A stretch of 5,592 nt of DNA from JBGLNJ01 sp964353405 (GTDB taxonomy: Bacteria > Chloroflexota > Anaerolineae > Fen-1058): the NCBI GenBank assembly GCA_964353405.1, contig CAYGWJ010000254.1:1-5592 (forward strand), written 5' to 3'. Positions 1 through 4,865 of the stretch are shown one piece after another (the stretch's first letter is position 1; the number at the start of each line of letters is the position of its first letter). Under the pieces are notes generated by a model, which saw nothing but the letters and a program-made list of their open reading frames with translations, was not told the origin of the DNA and did no database searches. The translations under genes were made by a program, and so were the position numbers.

Positions 1-927
1 AAGACGATCATTATCACCGAGCTGATCCGCACCTTTGCCACGGTGCACAAAGGCTATTCGGTCTTTGCCGGCGTGGGCGAGCGCTCGCGCGAGGGCAACG
101 ACCTGTGGTACGAGATGCGCGAATCGGGCGTGATTGACAAGGTGGCGATGGTCTTTGGGCAGATGAACGAGCCGCCGGGGACACGTTTTCGCGTGGCCCT
201 CACCGGGTTGACGATGGCCGAGTACTTTCGCGACCAGGGCCGTGATGTGTTGCTTTTCATTGACAACATTTACCGCTTTGTGATGGCCGGCATGGAAGTT
301 TCGGCGCTCATGGGGCGCATGCCCAGCGCCGTGGGCTACCAGCCCACCCTGGGCACCGACATGGGCGAGCTGCAAGAGCGGATCGTCAGCACCAAGCGCG
401 GCTCGATCACCTCGATGCAGGCTATCTACGTCCCGGCCGACGACTATACCGATCCGGCCCCGGTGACAACCTTCGCCCATCTGGATGCGACCATCGCGCT
501 CGAGCGCTCCATTGTGGAAAAGGGCATTTATCCGGCAGTGGATCCCCTGACTTCTACGTCGCGAATCCTCGATCCGCGCGTGGTGGGGGAGGAACATTAC
601 GCGGCGGCGCGCGAAGTCCAGCGTGTGCTCCAACGTTATAAAGACCTGTCCGACATCATCGCCATCCTGGGCATCGAGGAACTGAATGAGGAAGACAAGC
701 TGACCGTGGCGCGTGCGCGCAAGATCGAAAAGTTCCTGTCTCAGCCCATGTTCGTGGCCGAAGTCTTTACCGGCCGCCCTGGCAAGTACGTGTCCATCCA
801 GGAGACTGTGCGCGGTTTTAAAGAGGTTCTGGATGGCAAGCATGACAACATTCCTGAACAGGCCTTTTACATGCAAGGCGGCATTGACGATGTCCGCGAG
901 ACCGCAGAAAAGATGCGGCAGGAGTAA
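1..927 (+). CDS. atpD: F1F0 ATP synthase subunit beta, 5'-truncated by the window edge
   Basis: Catalytic beta subunit of the F1 head, which makes ATP from ADP and phosphate as the rotor turns. The window opens in frame with Lys-Thr, the end of the P-loop GGxGxGKT, so about 150 N-terminal residues are missing; 308 residues remain. Counting the first Lys as E. coli K155, the alignment runs without gaps at the key sites: GVGER (fragment 24-28) puts the catalytic Glu at E181 and Arg at R182, and LLFIDN places the Walker B Asp at D242. GIYPAVDP carries the adenine-pocket Tyr. The DELSEED torque loop reads EELNEED (226-232). The usual QPF of the adenine pocket is QPM, with Met at fragment residue 250. 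The reading frame ends at TAA 925-927. The last sense codons contain the ribosome binding site GGAG of atpC. The wording (GTDMGELQERI, ALERSI) resembles Chloroflexota beta subunits from memory. Family assignment is certain. Confidence 0.98.
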   Translation, partial: KTIIITELIRTFATVHKGYSVFAGVGERSREGNDLWYEMRESGVIDKVAMVFGQMNEPPGTRFRVALTGLTMAEYFRDQGRDVLLFIDNIYRFVMAGMEVSALMGRMPSAVGYQPTLGTDMGELQERIVSTKRGSITSMQAIYVPADDYTDPAPVTTFAHLDATIALERSIVEKGIYPAVDPLTSTSRILDPRVVGEEHYAAAREVQRVLQRYKDLSDIIAILGIEELNEEDKLTVARARKIEKFLSQPMFVAEVFTGRPGKYVSIQETVRGFKEVLDGKHDNIPEQAFYMQGGIDDVRETAEKMRQE

Positions 928-932
928 GTAGC

Positions 933-1370
933 ATGCCCATTCGGTGTGACGTGGTGAGCGTCGAGCGCGTCGTCTTTTCCGACAGTGTGGACATGGTGAT
1001 CGCGCCGGGGGTTGACGGAGTGCTGGGCATTCTTCCCCATCACGCTCCTTTGATGACAGCGCTCGTCCCGGGCGAGATCGTTATTCACAAGGCGGGTCAG
1101 GAAGACGTGCTCCTGGCTGTCGGTGGGGGCTTTATGGAAGTGCGCCCCGACCGGGTGACCATCCTGGCGGATCAGGCAGAAAGGGCAGAGGAAATAGACA
1201 TGGCACGGGCTGAGGCGGCGCGGCAGCGCGCTCAGCAGCTTTTGAGTGGGAGACCGTCAGGGGTGGACATTGTGCAGGCTGAGCATGCCCTGCGTCGCTC
1301 GCAGATCCGCCTGAAGGTGGCTCGCCGAAAGCGTGGGACGTTCTTGTCTCAATCATCGGAGCCAAAGTGA
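933..1370 (+). CDS. atpC: F1F0 ATP synthase subunit epsilon
   Basis: Epsilon is part of the central stalk. It links gamma to the c-ring and, through its C-terminal helices, restrains ATP hydrolysis. The protein is 145 residues, slightly longer than the usual 130-140. The N-terminal beta sandwich spans about 1-84 and includes the conserved GxxGILPHHAPL stretch (29-40) and the GGGFMEV strand (64-70). The C-terminal helical hairpin spans about 86-135. Residues 88-93 read IDMARA, a full match to the I/L-D-x-x-R-A ATP-binding motif known from Bacillus PS3 epsilon, and Arg122 and Arg126 lie in the second helix. The ATG at 933 is supported by GGAG at 921-924, eight bases upstream, embedded in the end of atpD. 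The gap to atpD is five bases, so the two are cotranscribed and probably translationally coupled. The last ten residues are polar and likely disordered. Confidence 0.96.
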   Translation: MPIRCDVVSVERVVFSDSVDMVIAPGVDGVLGILPHHAPLMTALVPGEIVIHKAGQEDVLLAVGGGFMEVRPDRVTILADQAERAEEIDMARAEAARQRAQQLLSGRPSGVDIVQAEHALRRSQIRLKVARRKRGTFLSQSSEPK

Positions 1371-1376
1371 GGTTGC

Positions 1377-2381
1377 ATGTTTGAACAGCACCTAGGGATT
1401 GACCTGGGGACGGTGAACGTCCTCGTCTATGTCAGCGGCCGGGGCATTGTCCTGCAAGAGCCCTCCATCGTCGCCGTGGACGTCAACGAAAACAGAATCC
1501 GAGCCGTGGGCGAGCAGGCCAAAGCGATGTACGGCCGCACGCCCGACGTGATCGAAGTCCTGCGCCCGATGCGCGACGGCGTCATCGCCGACTATCAGGT
1601 CACCGAGGCGATGTTGAATTATTTCATCCACAAGGCCATTGGCCGCTGGGGGTTGTTCAAGCCGCGCGTGATGATCAGCGTGCCTTATGGCGTGACGAGC
1701 GTGGAAAAGCGCGCCGTGCACGAAGCCGCCATCGCGGCGGGCGCGCGTGAGGCGCACCTGCTGTGGGAGCCTGTGGCGGCGGCGATCGGCGCGGGGCTGC
1801 CCACCGATACGCCCACCGGCAACATGATCATTGACATGGGCGGCGGCACGACCGAAGCGGCGGTCGTTTCGATGAACGGCATCGTCGTCGCCAACTCGGT
1901 GCGCACGGGCGGCGTGCGCTTTGACGAGGCCATCGTCAACTATATCCGCCGCAAATATAACCTCGCCATCGGCGAGCCGACCGCCGAAGAGATCAAGATG
2001 CGCATCGGCGCGGCTCTGCCGATGGACGAGCCGCTGACGATAGAAGTGCAAGGGCGCGACCAGGTGGCGGGCCTGCCGCGCACCATCACCGTCACGTCTG
2101 AAGAAGTGACCGAGGCCATCAGTGAATCGCTGGCGGCCGTGGTGGGCGTGGTTAAATCGGTGCTGGAAAAGACGCCGCCGGAACTCGCTTCGGACATCAT
2201 TGATCGTGGGATGGTGCTCGTGGGCGGCGGGGCACTATTACGCAAGATTGACCAGCTCTTGACGCGCGAGACGGGTGTGGCGGTTTACGTGGCCGATGCG
2301 CCGATGGCGTGCGTGGCGCTCGGCGCGGGCAAGGCGCTGGAAAATTATCTCGTGGTCAAGCGAAGTATTCCGGGTTTGTGA
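1377..2381 (+). CDS. mreB: Rod shape-determining protein MreB (bacterial actin)
   Basis: Cytoplasmic actin-like ATPase that forms membrane-bound filaments and guides the cell-wall elongation machinery. The 334-residue length is normal for MreB/Mbl. Actin-fold nucleotide motifs are present in order: phosphate-1 GIDLGT (7-12), connect-1 region RPMRDGVIADY (63-73), phosphate-2 DMGGGTTE (153-160) and adenosine motif GGGALL (283-288). The family hallmark GAGLP is at 138-142. The usual Glu-Glu-Pro triplet before AAAIGAG is Trp-Glu-Pro (130-132): the second Glu, matching E. coli E143, is kept, while the first is Trp. The start codon follows the atpC stop by six bases, with a weak GAGG close upstream, so expression probably depends on the atp transcript. 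No mreC or mreD follows; the next gene is convergent. A paralogue of the Mbl or MreBH type cannot be excluded from sequence alone. Confidence 0.96.
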   Translation: MFEQHLGIDLGTVNVLVYVSGRGIVLQEPSIVAVDVNENRIRAVGEQAKAMYGRTPDVIEVLRPMRDGVIADYQVTEAMLNYFIHKAIGRWGLFKPRVMISVPYGVTSVEKRAVHEAAIAAGAREAHLLWEPVAAAIGAGLPTDTPTGNMIIDMGGGTTEAAVVSMNGIVVANSVRTGGVRFDEAIVNYIRRKYNLAIGEPTAEEIKMRIGAALPMDEPLTIEVQGRDQVAGLPRTITVTSEEVTEAISESLAAVVGVVKSVLEKTPPELASDIIDRGMVLVGGGALLRKIDQLLTRETGVAVYVADAPMACVALGAGKALENYLVVKRSIPGL

Positions 2382-2383
2382 GC

Positions 2384-2513
2384 ACGAATTTCGGTATCAT
2401 CTCAATAATTCGCGGGACTAGACTTCCGAAGTCTTGGCAAGACGTTGCGACAAGCGTAAATCCAGTCAAGACTTCGGAAGTCTCCCCTACTTTTTGAGAA
2501 GATACGAATTTCG
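2384..2513. repeat. 10-base direct repeat flanking a palindromic element
   Basis: ACGAATTTCG occurs at 2384-2393, three bases after the mreB stop, and again at 2504-2513. The 110 bases between hold the 2420-2483 inverted repeat. The repeat is itself nearly palindromic (CGAA-T-TTCG). A related inverted match, CGAATT at 2385-2390 with AATTCG at 2407-2412, lies inside. It may be a target-site duplication of a small inserted element or simply a recurring part of a local repeat family. The inverted-repeat ends do not abut the direct repeats, which weakens the first reading. Confidence 0.5.
2420..2483. repeat. Perfect 17-base inverted repeat interrupted by a 29-base insert; possible mreB terminator
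   Basis: The left arm AGACTTCCGAAGTCTTG (2420-2436) and right arm CAAGACTTCGGAAGTCT (2467-2483) are exact reverse complements separated by 30 bases. Each arm contains its own 13-base palindrome, GACTTC-x-GAAGTC. CAAGAC occurs at 2438-2443 and again at 2467-2472. Removing 2438-2466 would leave an uninterrupted 35-base palindrome with one central base, so the spacer looks like a later insertion. Downstream, CCCC and then TTTTT at 2491-2495 follow the right arm, and GGG at 2414-2416 could extend the stem across a bulge. The structure may therefore stop transcription from mreB, although the T run sits seven bases or more from the stem. Confidence 0.85.
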
Positions 2514-2553
2514 AGCATGTACCGGAGCGGTACCCGGCGACGCCGGGCATGTT
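2514..2553. repeat. Compact three-way-junction palindrome
   Basis: Three stems fit together with no unpaired base at the junction. The outer stem pairs 2514-2519 with 2548-2553 (CATG core, one G-T wobble). Hairpin 1 is TACCG 2520-2524 with CGGTA 2528-2532 and loop GAG. Hairpin 2 is CCCGGC 2533-2538 with GCCGGG 2542-2547 and loop GAC. Both strands can fold in the same way. Function is unknown. It could be a repetitive extragenic palindrome, the end of a small mobile element, or part of a structured RNA. Confidence 0.7.
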
Positions 2554-2556
2554 GGT

Positions 2557-2627
2557 GTTTCAAATCCGAAGGGGCGTTCAACCCTGGCACTGCCCGCCAG
2601 GGCAAGTGTTGAATGCCCGTTTCAAAT
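2557..2627. repeat. Long imperfect hairpin bounded by 9-base direct repeats
   Basis: GTTTCAAAT occurs at 2557-2565 and 2619-2627. Between them GGGCGTTCAAC (2572-2582) pairs with GTTGAATGCCC (2608-2618), eleven pairs with one G-T. The inner stem pairs CCTGGC (2583-2588) with GCCAGG (2596-2601). A competing inner fold pairs TGCCC (2591-2595) with GGGCA (2600-2604) and extends with CAC/GTG across a bulge. TGGT 2553-2556 and ACCA 2628-2631 could close the whole unit. The second direct repeat abuts the stem directly; the first is six bases away. No gene is credible here. Confidence 0.65.
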
Positions 2628-2632
2628 ACCAG

Positions 2633-2659
2633 AAAGGCGCTCAAGTGGGGAGCGCCTTT
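2633..2659. terminator. Intrinsic terminator of rex, symmetric for both strands
   Basis: AAAGGCGCTC (2633-2642) and GAGCGCCTTT (2650-2659) form a perfect 10-pair stem around a seven-base loop. It starts 14 bases beyond the rex stop codon when read on the minus strand. The A/T ends give a short U tail of three on either strand, so it can act bidirectionally between the convergent mreB and rex units. The short U run suggests modest efficiency. Confidence 0.75.
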
Positions 2660-2673
2660 AACATTTGATGTTG

Positions 2674-3291
2674 TTAGAGATAATAGGTCATTCGCTGGAG
2701 GTGGGTCACCGGGTCAATGTATTGGACGAGTGCGCCTTCCGGCGCTTTGAGCGTGATCGGGGCATAGTTCAGGATGGATTTTACGCCGGCGGCAATGCAC
2801 TCGTCGGCGACTTTTTGCGCGTGCGCAGCCGGCACGGCAATCATGGCGACCTGGATGCTGCGTCCGCTCACCATCTCGGCCAGCTTGTCCATACTCATGA
2901 TCTCTAACTCGCCGATGCGCTGGCCAATCTTGGCCGGGTCCGCGTCGAACAGAGCCACGATCCTAAAGCCCCGGTCCACAAATCCGCCGTAATGCGCCAG
3001 CGCGCGCCCCAGGTCGCCGACGCCGATCAGCGCAATGGACCACTCGCGGTCCACCTTGAGGATGCGGCGGATTTGCTCCCGCAGAAAGTTGACATTGTAG
3101 CCCGTCCCCTGCTTGCCAAATTCGCCAAAGTGCGACAAGTCCTTGCGGATTTGCGCCGCGCTGATGCCCAAGCGTTTGCCGAGGTCCTGCGACGACGTAG
3201 TCTGAACACCCTCGGCGGCCAGAAACGACAACGCCCGCAAGTAGACCGGCAGACGTCCTACGACGATGTCGGGTATAGGTTTGGTCGGCAT
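2674..3291 (-). CDS. rex: Redox-sensing transcriptional repressor Rex
   Basis: Rex is a dimeric repressor that binds operators when NADH/NAD+ is low and leaves DNA when NADH rises. It typically controls respiration, fermentation and NADH-dehydrogenase genes. The 205-residue protein has the usual length. The N-terminal winged helix covers about 1-80, with the recognition region IRKDLSHFGEFGKQGTGY (48-65) typical of the family. The Rossmann NAD(H)-binding fold begins with GVGDLG (90-95) and VALFDAD follows. The domain-swapping C-terminal tail contains NYAPITL and ends in TYYL. ATG at 3291 is chosen because AGGAGG lies six bases upstream; an in-frame ATG at 3330 would add 13 residues not typical of Rex and would lie across the predicted promoter. 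The gene converges on mreB and diverges from the adaptor gene. Its targets cannot be read from this window. Confidence 0.96.
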   Translation of the reverse strand: MPTKPIPDIVVGRLPVYLRALSFLAAEGVQTTSSQDLGKRLGISAAQIRKDLSHFGEFGKQGTGYNVNFLREQIRRILKVDREWSIALIGVGDLGRALAHYGGFVDRGFRIVALFDADPAKIGQRIGELEIMSMDKLAEMVSGRSIQVAMIAVPAAHAQKVADECIAAGVKSILNYAPITLKAPEGALVQYIDPVTHLQRMTYYL

Positions 3292-3297
3292 GTCCGT

Positions 3298-3303
3298 CCT
3301 CCT
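3298..3303 (-). promoter_or_regulatory. Ribosome binding site that fixes the rex start
   Basis: CCTCCT on the plus strand reads AGGAGG on the minus strand, a consensus Shine-Dalgarno six bases before the ATG at 3291. It argues against the upstream in-frame ATG at 3330. Confidence 0.9.
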
Positions 3304-3311
3304 GATTTGGC

Positions 3312-3329
3312 TTGTGCAAGATGTTACCA
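3312..3329. promoter_or_regulatory. Degenerate Rex-operator-like site over the rex start point
   Basis: The plus strand has TTGTG at 3312-3316, the conserved Rex half-site. Eight bases later is TACCA (3325-3329), which matches the partner CACAA at three of five positions. It overlaps the predicted -10 box and start of rex, as an autoregulatory site would. The second half is poor, so this is only a candidate. Confidence 0.25.
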
Positions 3330-3349
3330 TAGTTCATTTGCATTGGCAA
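3321..3349 (-). promoter_or_regulatory. Predicted sigma-70-type promoter of rex
   Basis: On the minus strand TTGCCA (plus 3344-3349) is separated by exactly 17 bases from TAACAT (plus 3321-3326). The -35 box differs from TTGACA by one base; the -10 box matches TATAAT at four of six. Transcription would start near 3314, leaving a leader of roughly 20 bases with the AGGAGG site. Predicted from sequence only. Confidence 0.55.
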
Positions 3350-3392
3350 CCGGCTGATGACCTCGCGTTTGCGCGTCACGTTTTGCGCTCTG

Positions 3393-3401
3393 TGTTATAA
3401 T
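3393..3401 (+). promoter_or_regulatory. Extended -10 promoter of the adaptor/ABC operon
   Basis: TGTTATAAT is a perfect TATAAT preceded by the TGn extension. No good -35 box sits 17 bases upstream; TTGCGC at 3369-3374 is 21 bases away. An extended -10 can compensate for that. Transcription would start near 3408, giving a leader of about 30 bases before the ATG at 3439. Two near-identical direct repeats, CGTTTGCGC (3366-3374) and CGTTTTGCGC (3379-3388), lie just upstream and could bind a regulator. Confidence 0.65.
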
Positions 3402-3438
3402 CCCGCGCGAAATCTATCACTGAAGATATGAGGACAAT

Positions 3439-4854
3439 ATGCGTCGCCGCACTCTAGTCATTGTCACCGCCGTGGTGGTGATCGCCGCCGCCCTCGGCGG
3501 ATATTATTATTGGAAGTCGCAGCAGGATGCGCTGGCCGCTCAACAGAGCCAGGGCCGCCAGGTGGCAGTGCGCCGGGGTGTGCTCGTCGCCACGGTCAGT
3601 GCGAGCGGCTCTATCGCGCCGGAAGCGCAGGTGATGCTCAACTTTCAAGCGCCAGGCACGGTGGACAAGGTGAATGTCGTCGTCGGGCAAAATGTCAAGG
3701 TGGGCGAGGTGCTGGCGCAGCTCGACACTGCCGAGTTGACGCTGGCCGTTCAACAAGCTCAGCAGGCTTATATCGCCCAGCAGATCAATTATAGTCAGAC
3801 GGTGGCGGGCCCCAAACCTTACGAGCTGGTCGCGGCACAGGCTCAGCTTGCCAGCGCCAGGGCGCAGTACGCCGATGCTCAAACTCCTAACGACAGCGTG
3901 GTGGCCCAGGCGCTGGCGCAGTTGAAAAAGGCAGACAACGATGTAAAGCAGGCCGAGGAGGCCTATAACGGCGTGGTGGCGGGTCGGGCGGCGGCCAAAG
4001 AATATGGCGTGAAAGGTGGCGGATTGGGCAAGGCCGAAGAGCAAATGCGCGCCCAGCTCGAAGTGCTGCGCGCCGCGCGCGATTCGGCCCAGGTGGCGTA
4101 TGACCGGGCCGCGCGTGGCTCGACCGACGCGCAGGTTCGCGCGGCGTACGCCGCCGTTCAGCAGGCGCAGGCCAGCCTCGACCGACTTGCACCCGATGGC
4201 GACCGGATTGGCATCAGCAAAGCGCAACTCGAGCAGGCGCGCATTACTAATGAGCAGGCCAAACTGAGGCTTGACCGTTCGTCGTTGACTGCGCCATTCG
4301 ACGGTGAGGTGGGACAGGTCAACGTGACGCGCGGCGGGTCGTCGTCCGGGCCCCTGGGCGCGGTGATGCTGGTGGATACCGCGCGCTTTCACATTGACGT
4401 GAGCGTGGACGAGATTGACATCGCCAAGCTCAAATTAGGGCAGACCGTTAACGTCAGCACGGACGCGCTACCCGATGCGCCCATCACGGGCAAGATTGAC
4501 CGCATCGCGCCTGTGGCGACGAACCAGGCCGGCGTGGTGTCTTTTCAAGCCCGCATTCAGGTGGACTCTGCCCATGCGCCGCTGCGGGCGGGCATGAGCG
4601 CCAACGTCACCATCGTCACAGAGACCCGTTCGGATGTGTTGATTGTCCCCAACTGGGCGATCCGCATTGACCGTGCCACAGGCAAGGCGTACGTCAGTCG
4701 TTTGGAAGGAACGACAGCGCGCGAAGTTGAGGTCAAGACCGGCCTGCGCAATGAAAACGATAGCGAAGTGATGAGCGGCGTCCAGGAAGGTGACGTGATC
4801 ATCGTAGGCGGCGTCACCGGGCTGAGTTCGCTCATCAATCAGGCGACCAAGTAA
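3439..4854 (+). CDS. MacA/HlyD-family membrane-anchored efflux adaptor
   Basis: Periplasmic-adaptor-type protein (membrane fusion family) that would partner a MacB-like ABC transporter on the outer face of the cytoplasmic membrane. It has 471 residues, about 100 more than E. coli MacA. An N-terminal signal anchor (about 5-24) follows MRRR, with no lipobox. A lipoyl-like half domain contains GQNVKVGEVLAQLD (83-96). A very long Ala/Gln-rich helical hairpin runs from about 99 to 280, with a Gly-rich break GGGLG (193-197) near its midpoint as the likely tip. TAPFDGEV (284-291) closes the lipoyl domain. The beta-barrel and membrane-proximal domains fill the rest, including IVPNWAI near the end. 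The helices contain internal repeats of the pattern A-G-P/S-x-x-x-x-(L/V)-x-A-A. The start has GAGGA at 3430-3434 close upstream. The ATPase gene follows after 11 bases. Substrate is unknown. Confidence 0.9.
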   Translation: MRRRTLVIVTAVVVIAAALGGYYYWKSQQDALAAQQSQGRQVAVRRGVLVATVSASGSIAPEAQVMLNFQAPGTVDKVNVVVGQNVKVGEVLAQLDTAELTLAVQQAQQAYIAQQINYSQTVAGPKPYELVAAQAQLASARAQYADAQTPNDSVVAQALAQLKKADNDVKQAEEAYNGVVAGRAAAKEYGVKGGGLGKAEEQMRAQLEVLRAARDSAQVAYDRAARGSTDAQVRAAYAAVQQAQASLDRLAPDGDRIGISKAQLEQARITNEQAKLRLDRSSLTAPFDGEVGQVNVTRGGSSSGPLGAVMLVDTARFHIDVSVDEIDIAKLKLGQTVNVSTDALPDAPITGKIDRIAPVATNQAGVVSFQARIQVDSAHAPLRAGMSANVTIVTETRSDVLIVPNWAIRIDRATGKAYVSRLEGTTAREVEVKTGLRNENDSEVMSGVQEGDVIIVGGVTGLSSLINQATK

Positions 4855-4865
4855 AACAGCGCGCT

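Noticed and set aside
1392..2051. Long open frame on the minus strand opposite mreB (219 codons)
   Set aside because: It lies wholly within mreB, is rich in His, Arg and Asp as expected from antisense codons of a GC-rich gene, and matches no family I know.
2443..2456. Small hairpin inside the 29-base insert (CGTTG with CAAGCG)
   Set aside because: Only five pairs with a bulge; too weak to call a feature on its own.
2551..2575. A tRNA T-arm-like word, TTCAAAT followed by CC
   Set aside because: The flanking five-base arms do not pair and no acceptor, D or anticodon arm can be placed around it.
2384..2627. CRISPR array, suggested by repeated short words
   Set aside because: The repeated units are 6-10 bases, only two copies each, and not evenly spaced with unique spacers.
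2309..2661. Short open frames across the mreB-rex intergenic region on both strands
   Set aside because: They run through the palindromes, overlap genes or one another, lack ribosome binding sites and show no protein-like pattern.
3289..3330. Upstream in-frame start for rex at 3330
   Set aside because: It adds 13 residues atypical for Rex and lies across the predicted -10 region, while ATG 3291 has an ideal AGGAGG six bases upstream.
3454..4392. Long open frame on the minus strand opposite the adaptor gene (312 codons)
   Set aside because: The plus-strand frame has clear domains; the antisense frame is low-complexity His/Arg/Leu and is a GC-driven shadow.
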